NCBI GenBank assembly: GCA_965365285.1
Contig: CBDUBC010000071.1
Location: forward strand, 1-15,252
Source of the DNA: JAURDE01 sp965365285
Lineage (GTDB): Bacteria; Bdellovibrionota; Bacteriovoracia; Bacteriovoracales; Bacteriovoracaceae
Reading direction: 5' to 3'
DNA length: 15,252 nucleotides
Positions within the stretch are counted from its first letter, which is position 1, and every line of letters starts with the position of its first letter. Below the pieces are notes generated by a model. That model was given only the letters and a program-made list of their open reading frames with translations, was not told the origin of the DNA and did not search any database. Positions 7,152 to 14,562 of this stretch are shown piece by piece. The position numbers were made by a program, and so were the translations under genes.

Positions 7152-9410
7152 ACTTAATACCTTTCTTGGTTTTGATCCTTGGGCGGCACCAACTATACCC
7201 TTTTGCTCCATCTCTTCAATGAGGTTTGCTGCGCGATTGTATCCAATTCGAAGTCTTCTTTGAAGCATCGAGGCACTTGCTGCTCTTTGCTCCATTACAA
7301 CTTTTACTGCTTCGTTATAAAGATCATCTTCGCTGGAATCACTTGGGGAACTAATATGGGACCCATAGGCGTAAGGGTCTTTTTCGTCTTCACCTTCATT
7401 TTCAAGGAATTCAAGAGCGTCTTGATTAAAGCCACCTTCAACCTCACCGATGATATTAGTGAGTTTTTCGATTTCTTTTTCATTAACAAAGGCGGAGTGA
7501 ATTCTCATGGTCTCAACACCCGCTTTATAGAGCATATCTCCTTTACCAAGAAGAAGTTCGGCACCAATGCTATTAAGAATAGTCCTTGAATCTACACTAG
7601 TTGTTACTCTAAAAGAAACTCTAGTGGGGAAGTTAGATTTAATAAGACCTGTAATAACATCAACGGAAGGTCTTTGGGTTGCAATGATCAGATGAATCCC
7701 AGCAGCTCTTGCCTTAGCTGCAAGTCGACAGATATTATTCTCAATTTCTTTACCTGCTTTGGTTAAAATTAAATCGGCAAATTCATCGATTATTATGACC
7801 AAGTATGGAAGTTTAAAGTCTTCATCTGTTTTATAAAATTTCTTAATAGCATTAAGTTCTTCAGCACTAGCCGCTGAAAGTTTTTTATTAAAGCCATCAA
7901 TATTTCGAACTCCCATTTCCTTAAGGATCGAATATCTTCTTTCCATTTCTTGACAGGCCCACATAAGAGAAAGAGAGGCAATTTTAGCTTCCGTAACAAC
8001 AGGAAGAGCAAGGTGAGGAAGAGATGAATAAAGGACAAGTTCTAGTTGTTTAGGATCAATTAAAACAAGTCTTAAATCTTTCGGAGATTTTTTCATTAAA
8101 AGTGAAACTAATATCGTATTAACAAAAACAGACTTCCCTGCTCCCGTTGCTCCGGCAACAAGCATGTGTGGCATAGATGCAAGATCCATTATACTTACTT
8201 CACCAAAGGCATCTTTTCCCATAGTTAGAGGGAGTGCCGCCCTACTCTCTCTATATAAATTACTTTCTAAGATATCTTCAAGATATATGATTTCTCTTGG
8301 ATTTCTTGGGACCTCGATTCCAAGAGTTGTTCTTCCTTTCATAGGATAGACGATTCGAATAGGAGCTCCATATAAAGCGAGACTAAGGTCTTGGCTGTGA
8401 TTTGTAACTTTAGATACCTTAACACCAGGACCTAACTCTAATTCAAAAGTATCAACAACGGGACCTTTAAGAACATTAATAATTTGTCCCTCAATTTTAA
8501 ACTCTTTAAGTTTTGATTCAATTCGTTCAATAATCTGATCAAAATACTCATCACCTGGAGTCTTAATTTCTTCACGATTATGCTCAAGCCTTAAAGAGCC
8601 GACTACACTAAAGTACTCAGTATCGGGTTTAGATGGTCTCGCCACGATTGGGGTGCTCTTCCTCTCTTCTTTTTTCTCCACCTCGAGTTCAAGCTGTTCT
8701 TCTTTAAAGACTTTAGGCTCACTAGGCGTAGTAAATGGAGAGGAAGCTGATTCTTCTTTGGTTTCTCCCTCTTTATTTTTTCGACTTAATCTTCTAATTA
8801 GACTTTCAGGAATGATTTTAAATTTTGATTTTGTTTGGTTTTGTGGCTTAAACTTTCTCTCGAATTTAAAGAACTTAATATCGTCCATCTTCACAAGAAG
8901 TTTATTTTTCATATCCATAAAATAAGAACCGACTTTGTTATATCCCAATTTGCATTTTTCAAAAAAGCCTTCTCTAAATGTACAGGCTAAAAATCCAGCA
9001 AACGAAATAGGAAGGAGAAGAATAACAATAGAAGAGTTTACTCTAGTTTTAAGTAGGAACTGTAAACCCTCACCTAGCATAATTGGAAAAAATAGAGCTG
9101 CACAACATAAAGAAAAAATAGAAATTAATATAGCATTAAGAACATCAAAGTAATATTCCCTCGTAGAGTACAGGAAAGTATAGAGGATAGCGTAAATAAA
9201 AAAGGGAAAGAAGATCCAAGGTCCTACATAAAAGCCTTGAACAGCAATAAATGAGCTTATGGAATAGGTGAAAAAATTCATAGAGGAATTAAGGGAACTA
9301 ATCTCTAAAATATTATCAGGAAGTCTTTCTTGAAAATAGAAAGCACAAAAAGAGCAAAAGGTGAGAACAAAAAGAGTAATGAGTTCATACTTTAAAGCTT
9401 TAGAGACCAT
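7131..9410 (-). CDS. ftsK: FtsK/SpoIIIE-family DNA translocase
   Basis: Septum-associated, ATP-driven double-stranded DNA pump that clears and sorts chromosome ends at division. In order: about four N-terminal membrane segments (8-26, 62-82, 88-112, 126-145); a charged, poorly conserved linker (about 165-285) rich in Lys, Glu and Ser; the alpha/beta motor domains (about 285-665) with Walker A GATGAGKS (420-427), IDPKQLEL (451-458), Walker B VIIIDEFADL (538-547) and ATQRPSVDVITG (577-588); and a C-terminal gamma winged-helix domain (about 695-755), which in FtsK reads KOPS/SRS polar DNA sequences. At 759 residues it resembles SpoIIIE or short FtsK forms rather than the long E. coli protein. 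AAGGA stands before the ATG. The stop lies inside the 3' end of the cyclase gene. Confidence 0.95.
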   Translation of the reverse strand: MVSKALKYELITLFVLTFCSFCAFYFQERLPDNILEISSLNSSMNFFTYSISSFIAVQGFYVGPWIFFPFFIYAILYTFLYSTREYYFDVLNAILISIFSLCCAALFFPIMLGEGLQFLLKTRVNSSIVILLLPISFAGFLACTFREGFFEKCKLGYNKVGSYFMDMKNKLLVKMDDIKFFKFERKFKPQNQTKSKFKIIPESLIRRLSRKNKEGETKEESASSPFTTPSEPKVFKEEQLELEVEKKEERKSTPIVARPSKPDTEYFSVVGSLRLEHNREEIKTPGDEYFDQIIERIESKLKEFKIEGQIINVLKGPVVDTFELELGPGVKVSKVTNHSQDLSLALYGAPIRIVYPMKGRTTLGIEVPRNPREIIYLEDILESNLYRESRAALPLTMGKDAFGEVSIMDLASMPHMLVAGATGAGKSVFVNTILVSLLMKKSPKDLRLVLIDPKQLELVLYSSLPHLALPVVTEAKIASLSLMWACQEMERRYSILKEMGVRNIDGFNKKLSAASAEELNAIKKFYKTDEDFKLPYLVIIIDEFADLILTKAGKEIENNICRLAAKARAAGIHLIIATQRPSVDVITGLIKSNFPTRVSFRVTTSVDSRTILNSIGAELLLGKGDMLYKAGVETMRIHSAFVNEKEIEKLTNIIGEVEGGFNQDALEFLENEGEDEKDPYAYGSHISSPSDSSEDDLYNEAVKVVMEQRAASASMLQRRLRIGYNRAANLIEEMEQKGIVGAAQGSKPRKVLSSIDADF

Positions 9411-9491
9411 ATTTTTCTTCCTTGAAAATTCTAAATCTTCTTTATTTTAACTGATTTTATAGATAAGAGCGAAAATAACGCATAGTATATT

Positions 9492-10529
9492 TTAAAATTT
9501 TAAAGTAGCTACGGCGTCTCTTGGTCCATTTTTAACAATAGGGTAAAGTTTAAGTGCTGTAACTCTTCCTTGAGCATTTCGATTAATCACCATCTTAACG
9601 AAGCCTGGAGAGAAACTCACATAAGGAATTCCCTTAAGAATCTTTTTCTTTTGCTTATCTCTAATAGGTTTTCCACCATTACCTGTAATAAAAAGTTCAG
9701 TATTATTATGTTTACCCATATAAGCAACTAAATGATCGTGACCGGCCATTATGAGATCGAACTTTCCTAGAACCTCTTGATCAAAAAATCTTTTAAGCGA
9801 TCCCTCCATCTCTCTTCCTGTAGCAGCTTTTGATGGATGATGGGTAACTAGGATTTTAACTTGGCATGAGGCAAGTTGTCGCTTGATGCTGCTAAACCAA
9901 CGTCTTTGAGTGTTCACTCGTGGAGTTTTTATATTAGCATAACCGTCTTCATAAAGAGGATTACTATCAATACTTACAAAACAGAGCCCGTTAAAATTCT
10001 CCGCATAGAAATAATAAGGAAGTCTCAAACGCCCCTTATATTTCTTCACAATATCAAACCATGGTTCTAGGTGACCGTAATAATCATGATTTCCAAAAAG
10101 GAGATAAAAAGGAGGTGCCTTCTTTGCCGTTAAAAACTTTTCATAAGGCCCTATGAAGAGTTTTTGAACTTCTGATCTATTTTTTACATCATTAATACCC
10201 GTAACATAAATGATATCCCCCAAATGACGAATCTGTTTACAGGGTGTTTGAACTTGTTCAAAAGTATGGCGTTCTAAAAGTATTTTAGCTTGCGTTTGAT
10301 GATCATAGCCTGAGCCTGTATCTCCAATAAAGCAAACTGCATCTAAATTTCTATTCAATTCTTTACTATTAAACTGAACAATTGCCTCAACTTTTCTAGG
10401 ATAGTCCTTAATGAGATTATTCGGTCTCATGAATTCCTTTCCTTTTTGAACTAATTCATATTCTTCATCAGCTAAAAGAGGAGATTGAAAGCAAAAAAAT
10501 AGAGCAATCCAGACTAGTATGATTTTCAT
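9492..10529 (-). CDS. Exported calcineurin-like metallophosphatase
   Basis: Predicted exported phosphoesterase of the calcineurin/purple acid phosphatase superfamily. From the ATG chosen, the 345-residue protein starts with a signal peptide (MKIILVWIALFFCFQSPLLA, residues 1-20, likely cleavage before DEE). Metal-site motifs appear in the canonical order: GDTG (69-72), GD (104-105), GNHD (146-149), THH (229-231) and GHDH (263-266). The order and spacing resemble tartrate-resistant acid phosphatase-like enzymes, but the substrate cannot be inferred. The frame opens six codons earlier with TTG at 10547; the ATG gives a textbook signal peptide and is preferred, though neither start has a strong ribosome binding site. 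It lies 81 nt upstream of ftsK and is divergent from the next gene. Confidence 0.88.
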   Translation of the reverse strand: MKIILVWIALFFCFQSPLLADEEYELVQKGKEFMRPNNLIKDYPRKVEAIVQFNSKELNRNLDAVCFIGDTGSGYDHQTQAKILLERHTFEQVQTPCKQIRHLGDIIYVTGINDVKNRSEVQKLFIGPYEKFLTAKKAPPFYLLFGNHDYYGHLEPWFDIVKKYKGRLRLPYYFYAENFNGLCFVSIDSNPLYEDGYANIKTPRVNTQRRWFSSIKRQLASCQVKILVTHHPSKAATGREMEGSLKRFFDQEVLGKFDLIMAGHDHLVAYMGKHNNTELFITGNGGKPIRDKQKKKILKGIPYVSFSPGFVKMVINRNAQGRVTALKLYPIVKNGPRDAVATLKF

Positions 10530-10614
10530 GAATAAATTTAATCCCAATTTATCGATCTATTCAACATATATTTGAAGTTTGTTTTTGATCGAAATAAAAA
10601 TTAAAATTGTATGT

Positions 10615-11022
10615 ATGTATAAATATTTAATTAGATTATTATTCTTGAGTATTCAACTTTGTGTATTAGTCCATACGAGCATTTATCAGGATCTAGATCC
10701 TAATAGACGTTATAACGAGGTCATGTAGATTGGTGCCCATAATGCTAATTTTAGTCATGCTTATGGTTGGGGGACAGTAAATCAACAAGTAAGTATTGAA
10801 ACTCTTCTGAACAAAAACGTAAGACTTTTTCTCTTTGACACTCACTTTAGTGATGACCAACAAGACCGTAATGCTCAAGCTCAAGCTTCAGAAATAGGCC
10901 AACAAATTAGAAGTCTTCCTGAATCGACTCTCAATTCTCAGATTAAAGCTTTATATAATGAAACAGTGAAAGAGATAGCTTCTAAACCGCTGCATGAAAC
11001 CTATCCAAATCTAGCCACATAG
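10615..11022 (+). pseudogene. 5' part of a broken exported PI-PLC-like phosphodiesterase gene
   Basis: Reading from the ATG at 10615 gives a signal-peptide-like start (MYKYLIRLLFLSIQLCVLV), then YNEVM, an in-frame TAG at 10726-10728, and then IGAHNANFSHAYGWGTVNQQ, SIETLLNKNVRLFLFDTHF and more, to a second TAG at 11020-11022. The GAHNA block, the following NQ..SI..LL segment and VRLFLFDTH resemble the start of the X domain of PI-specific phospholipase C-like phosphodiesterases, where the His of GAHN is catalytic. The coding frame clearly continues across the amber codon, and no usable start follows it, so this is best read as a nonsense-mutated gene. The expected LCHG-like second half of the X domain is not visible, so an internal deletion is possible. 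The family call is tentative. Confidence 0.55.
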
Positions 11023-11044
11023 ATTTGGATAGGTTTCATGCAGC
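10989..11044. repeat. Perfect 25-bp inverted repeat with 6-nt loop
   Basis: Left arm 10989-11013 and right arm 11020-11044 are exact reverse complements, separated only by GCCACA. No T-run follows, so it is not a standard terminator. Both arms lie in protein-coding sequence of the broken PI-PLC-like gene, and the reading frame changes within them: the upstream frame ends at 11022 and the downstream frame is open only from 10998. Confidence 0.95.
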
Positions 11045-11405
11045 CGATACTCTTGCAACCGATTCACGGTTTACTCTATTACCCAATCACGGTCTTCTTA
11101 ATTCTGATGATCTTATTGAGCGAATTGAAAATAAATGTCTTCAGTATTGGAAGTCAATTCCTTCCTGGTTAGGGTTAGACTTTACCCATAGACAGCACTC
11201 AGGCCTTTATAAAACTCGTCACCTCAAAGACTATGTCAAAGAGGTTAATCAATTACCACCAGAACTATTCTATGGAATGTTCCCTCGATTAAATGATGCC
11301 TATAAAAATGAAATTAACAAATATTATGACTTTAAAGGCCTAGAGTCTAAACCTGGTATTAAAAAAATGTATGAAAATTACAAAAAGGCAATCTATGGGA
11401 ACTAA
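11025..11405 (+). pseudogene. 3' part of the broken PI-PLC-like phosphodiesterase gene
   Basis: A 126-codon frame from a TTG at 11025, with no ribosome binding site (the stretch upstream is the palindrome). The frame is open from 10998, one base out of phase with the 5' part. The segment PSWLGLDFTHRQHSG followed by LKDYVKEVNQLP resembles the C-terminal strand and helix of PLC-like domains, where a VDF-type strand precedes a VN.L motif. This supports its being the other end of the same gene. Alternatively it is an independent small protein of unknown function. Its last 11 bases overlap the next gene's start, so an intact ancestor was probably cotranscribed with that gene. Confidence 0.5.
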
Positions 11406-11913
11406 GCAATACACTCTGACTTTGCTTGTTTTCCTTACTTGCTCATTAGGATTTACTCAGGAAGATGAGGAAATTGGAGAAGCAATTGGAAAGGAAGAAG
11501 CTCCATTTATATATAATAGCTATAAGAAAAATTATTTTGAAATCAATAATCTTATTCAGCCTGGAGCACAGCTTCAAAGAATAAGTGCTAATATGGGCGA
11601 GGAAGAACGTAATAAACAGGCCGAGCCCTATCTACAACATTGGAATGCGTTAAACGAAGAGATTAAAGGATATAAAAAAAATCCATATAAATTTCTTCGA
11701 ACTATCACTCAAAAATCTCTTGCCTGTATTTCCTGCGATCCAAATCTTTTCAATAAACAATGTAAAACACTAGATCGAGGACTTGAGCTTCTCAAAGGTG
11801 TTTACGGACCAAGGCCTGGAAAGAGGATTTATGATACAGATAAATATCCACATGAAGGCTTCAAATATAAAAAAGGAGTTCCTGTCCCTTGCCCAAGGAC
11901 TCCTCTCCTATAG
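11395..11913 (+). CDS. Small exported protein of unknown function
   Basis: 172 residues from the ATG at 11395, which has AAAAAGG six to seven bases upstream; an earlier in-frame ATG at 11371 lacks a ribosome binding site and would put charged residues ahead of the signal peptide. The N terminus is a clear signal peptide (MGTKQYTLTLLVFLTCSLGFTQ), followed by an acidic stretch (EDEEIGEAIGKEE) and a mixed region with cysteines in CISC and NKQC and a basic, Pro/Gly/Tyr-rich end. I do not recognise the family. It overlaps the 3' end of the PLC-like remnant by 11 bp. The C terminus may be premature: another frame carrying a plausible continuation starts where this one ends. Confidence 0.65.
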   Translation: MGTKQYTLTLLVFLTCSLGFTQEDEEIGEAIGKEEAPFIYNSYKKNYFEINNLIQPGAQLQRISANMGEEERNKQAEPYLQHWNALNEEIKGYKKNPYKFLRTITQKSLACISCDPNLFNKQCKTLDRGLELLKGVYGPRPGKRIYDTDKYPHEGFKYKKGVPVPCPRTPLL

Positions 11914-12143
11914 TTCCTACGAAAGCATTGACTCCTGCAGAAGATAAGAAAAAAGAAATAGATACGAATTCAGAGATAGACCTGGTTGAAAATGTAGAAG
12001 AACTTGCCGATGAAAAGCTTAATGAGAGTTTTGCAGTAAAATTTAAAAAAGGTAGTTTACAGGATATCAATAAAAATAAATCTCAAAATTTATTTAGAAT
12101 TGTTAGCCTTCGATATCAAAAGAAAATGATTCTCAATAGATAA
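11889..12143 (+). CDS. Small acidic/basic ORF, possible frameshifted C terminus of the preceding gene
   Basis: 84 codons from a TTG that lies 10 nt after a good AAGGAG. The frame is open only from 11871 and overlaps the last 25 bp of the upstream gene in the -1 phase. The protein is Lys/Glu/Asp-rich (for example EDKKKEIDTNSEIDLVENVE) with a basic C terminus and no signal peptide or known domain. It could be a separate small protein, or the original C terminus of the preceding exported protein detached by an indel near 11871-11913. The sequence alone does not settle this. It ends 13 nt before the DUF2786-type gene. Confidence 0.4.
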   Translation: MPKDSSPIVPTKALTPAEDKKKEIDTNSEIDLVENVEELADEKLNESFAVKFKKGSLQDINKNKSQNLFRIVSLRYQKKMILNR

Positions 12144-12156
12144 AAAAGAACCCATT

Positions 12157-12843
12157 ATGGAAAAGTCAAAAGTTGTTGAAAAAGTAAAAAAGCTTCTGAA
12201 GCTAGCAGAAGGCGACAATATTCATGAAGCTACTTTAGCCTCCGTCAAGGCCCAAAAACTCATTGAAGAGTATAAAATTGAAAAATTTGAGTTAGAAAAT
12301 GAGTATAAATTTAATGTTGAGTCCTTCATCATTAAACACGATATGGAAAAGCCTCCCTTGTGGCTTTTGGATCTTCATAAGGGACTTTCTGATTTTCTCT
12401 TAGGTGCTGCTCTTATTCATACTGAAATGAAGCTCTTTATTTTTGTTGGAGAAGAGGAGGATTTTGCAATCTATGAATATCTCTATAATTATATTTCTAG
12501 AGAAGTAAAAAAAGAAACCTATAAGTTTCAACAGCAAAGAACTGGAAGGAAAAAAGAAGAAATTGATCGCGATATTGATAGTTATGCTCTTGGTTTAGTT
12601 TCGAATCTTATCGATAGACTAAAAGCTACGAGAGAGAGTTACGAGCATGATATCCCTGAAAAAACAGGATATGAGCTTGTCCAGGTGAGAAAGGATGAAA
12701 TTCAAAAATTTCTAGATAAGGCAAAACCTCGGAAGGTTCAACCTGATGTTAGTGGTCTATCAATAGAAGAGTTTAATAAAGGTGTAGAGAATGGAGAGAA
12801 AATTCCTCTTCAAAAAGTCCTAACCAATAAAGATAAATGTTAA
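12157..12843 (+). CDS. DUF2786 domain-containing protein
   Basis: 228 residues. The N-terminal 40 (VEKVKKLLKLAEGDNIHEA, then TLASVKAQKLIEEYKIEKFELE) match the DUF2786 pattern: a KI.KLL.LA helix, a short N.HEA turn, and an A...AQ.L...Y helix. The remainder is a mixed region with an FIFVGEEEDFAIYEYLYNYI segment, a Lys/Arg-rich middle and helical C terminus, as seen in the longer DUF2786 proteins. The function of the family is not established; members occur in phages and in bacterial chromosomes. No signal peptide, so it is cytoplasmic, unlike its neighbours. The ribosome binding site is weak (AAGAA). It starts 13 nt after the preceding small frame, so cotranscription is likely. Confidence 0.75.
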   Translation: MEKSKVVEKVKKLLKLAEGDNIHEATLASVKAQKLIEEYKIEKFELENEYKFNVESFIIKHDMEKPPLWLLDLHKGLSDFLLGAALIHTEMKLFIFVGEEEDFAIYEYLYNYISREVKKETYKFQQQRTGRKKEEIDRDIDSYALGLVSNLIDRLKATRESYEHDIPEKTGYELVQVRKDEIQKFLDKAKPRKVQPDVSGLSIEEFNKGVENGEKIPLQKVLTNKDKC

Positions 12844-12849
12844 AACCCA

Positions 12850-12878
12850 TTGAATAACACGTGCTTTGAAAATAATAT
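12850..12878 (+). promoter_or_regulatory. Candidate sigma70 promoter for the papain-like protease
   Basis: TTGAAT (12850-12855) and TAATAT (12873-12878) are 17 bp apart in the 69-bp gap before the protease gene. Predicted transcription start is near 12885, giving a leader of about 28 nt. The boxes match consensus only partly in an AT-rich gap, so this is tentative. Confidence 0.4.
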
Positions 12879-12912
12879 AGCTATGTATCAATAATTTTAT
12901 CTAGGCCATAAA

Positions 12913-14511
12913 ATGAAATACATCCTCATACTAATATTACTATTACCTCTGACTACATTCTCTGAAGAAAACTGTAAGCCAGTTAATCTCCTTAACTTTA
13001 ATTGGATCAAGGCTAAAAATGTTCTACGAAAAATACAAGGGGTAGGGCCTAAAAGTCTCAATATGCCAGCTCTTGATCAAGGAGGAACAGGAACATGTTA
13101 TGCTTTTGCTGGTGTTCAGTTACTTGACTATTGGAGACAATCAAGAGGAATTCAAGTTGCTGAAGAAATTGAATTGGGAAGTGCGATTTATATGGCCCTC
13201 ATCTATCAATTAACAAACAAACAATACCGAGACCTCGAAGGTGGTTGGATGAAAGCAACCATCGAGGCTGTTAGAAAATATGGTTTTTGTTCACAAAACA
13301 ATGTCAATAATGCCATTCGAAAGTTCATGGGAAATGAAAGTTTACAAACTCTTTCGTATGGAGAACATCAATCTATTATAAACGATGATCTTATTTTAGC
13401 TGAGCTGACTTCCGGATTTATATCTAAAGTTGTTGCGGAAGAAGGTGCTTCTTCAAAAGAAGTAACTTATGAAGCTTTTAGAGATTTTATCAGGAGTTCT
13501 AATAGATACAAGATAAGAAAAATGAAAGAATCTACGATCAAGTTGTTCTACGATAAACTTCAAATTTATGCTAAAAATCAGGAGGGAAATAAATTTATAA
13601 AGTCCGTACTCGCTACCTGCTTTAAAAATAAAATGACCCCTTCCTTTTTTAAGTATCTCCCTAAGGTAAGGGATTTTAAATCAAAATACGATCGAGGATC
13701 TACTCAATATGCCAATCACATGGGCCAAATACTTCGAACCTATTTGAACTATGAGCGACCTCCTGCTGTAGGTATCACTTATTGTTCAAGTATTTTAAAA
13801 AATCCTGGCTACCGAGGTTTTAAAACAAATAGCATAGATAAGTATTGCAGAATGCATGCTTCCATTATTATAGGGAAAAGGCCAGATCCTAAAAATCCAA
13901 GCAAATGCCAATTCCTCCTTAAAAATACTAGGAATCGCAAAGAAATATGCGATACGTGGGGCGGATGCATCACTAGAAAAGTCAAAGATAGTTCTTCTAA
14001 CAAATACTATAAAGAAGAAGTAGGTTTATGGATCGACGAAAAAGAACTTATGATTAATACTCACTCCTTTACTTATATTTATCCTGAAAAAACTACCGAA
14101 GTAAAACATCAGCTCATAATGGATGGTGCTCAAAAAGTCGCGAACAAATTTGTTATCCAAATGTTTGAAAACCTTCGGAAGTCCAGTGGAGAAAAACCAA
14201 GATTTCCTCAAAATGATAAAAAAACTTTTCAATGCGAAGACGTAACACTAAACACGGAATACTGTCGTAATAAAAAACGTAACAAGATTAATGCCAAGAC
14301 TTGCGATTTTCTTCATAAGCAATGTCAAAAGGAGCGTCCTAGAGAGTCTGGTGTAAATTATAAACTTTTACTAGAGCGCTCTACAGATTTTGACGACTGC
14401 TTTTTTAGAATCTGGAATAGTGTCACATGCAATAAGCCTAAAAAGATCGAACAAGCTCATATGCCAACCTGCACAGTTCTTCTTAACCGTTGTATCAAAA
14501 AGCACAATTAA
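12913..14511 (+). CDS. Exported papain-like (C1A-type) cysteine protease with Cys-rich C terminus
   Basis: 532 residues with a signal peptide (MKYILILILLLPLTTFS, residues 1-17). The active-site block LDQGGTGTCYAFAGVQLLDY gives oxyanion Gln56 and nucleophile Cys62, as in the Q...GxCWAF motif of papain-like enzymes. MHASIIIG supplies His315, and FLLKNTRN supplies Asn338 in the position of the KNSWG Asn, although the SWG part is lost. The Cys-His separation (253 residues) is far longer than in papain (about 134), so a large insertion lies about 130-290. The C-terminal 95 residues carry two copies of a C-x9-C-x(12-13)-C-x6-C pattern (441-471 and 496-527). An odd point is Tyr replacing Trp after the catalytic Cys. 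It has its own candidate promoter. A secreted or periplasmic digestive role is inferred; specificity is unknown. Confidence 0.8.
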   Translation: MKYILILILLLPLTTFSEENCKPVNLLNFNWIKAKNVLRKIQGVGPKSLNMPALDQGGTGTCYAFAGVQLLDYWRQSRGIQVAEEIELGSAIYMALIYQLTNKQYRDLEGGWMKATIEAVRKYGFCSQNNVNNAIRKFMGNESLQTLSYGEHQSIINDDLILAELTSGFISKVVAEEGASSKEVTYEAFRDFIRSSNRYKIRKMKESTIKLFYDKLQIYAKNQEGNKFIKSVLATCFKNKMTPSFFKYLPKVRDFKSKYDRGSTQYANHMGQILRTYLNYERPPAVGITYCSSILKNPGYRGFKTNSIDKYCRMHASIIIGKRPDPKNPSKCQFLLKNTRNRKEICDTWGGCITRKVKDSSSNKYYKEEVGLWIDEKELMINTHSFTYIYPEKTTEVKHQLIMDGAQKVANKFVIQMFENLRKSSGEKPRFPQNDKKTFQCEDVTLNTEYCRNKKRNKINAKTCDFLHKQCQKERPRESGVNYKLLLERSTDFDDCFFRIWNSVTCNKPKKIEQAHMPTCTVLLNRCIKKHN

Positions 14512-14562
14512 AAACTTTAAAACATCGTTCGGCTAAGGCCCGGAAATTCTCGAGAATCATTT

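Noticed and set aside
10609..10620. GTAT tandem repeat at the start of the PLC-like remnant as a phase-variation tract
   Set aside because: Only about three units; too short to slip at a meaningful rate, although a unit change would shift the start frame.
10726..10728. TAG as a recoded sense codon (pyrrolysine or suppressor)
   Set aside because: No supporting downstream element is visible, the neighbouring genes use TAG as an ordinary stop (11911-11913), and the same gene carries a second lesion; nonsense mutation is simpler.
10693..10884. Minus-strand 63-codon ORF across the PLC-like remnant
   Set aside because: It is antisense to the well-marked GAHNA and FDTH blocks, has no ribosome binding site and no recognisable domain; a shadow frame.
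11868..11875. TAAAAAAG as a -1 slippery heptamer
   Set aside because: In the reading frame it is T AAA AAA, so a slip would put the P-site tRNA on TAA; this is not a good X XXY YYZ site.
14546..14557. Palindrome ATTCTCGAGAAT followed by a short T-run, as a bidirectional terminator between the protease and methyltransferase genes
   Set aside because: As a hairpin it gives only a 4-bp AT-rich stem with a 4-nt loop, and the T-run is interrupted; too weak to call.
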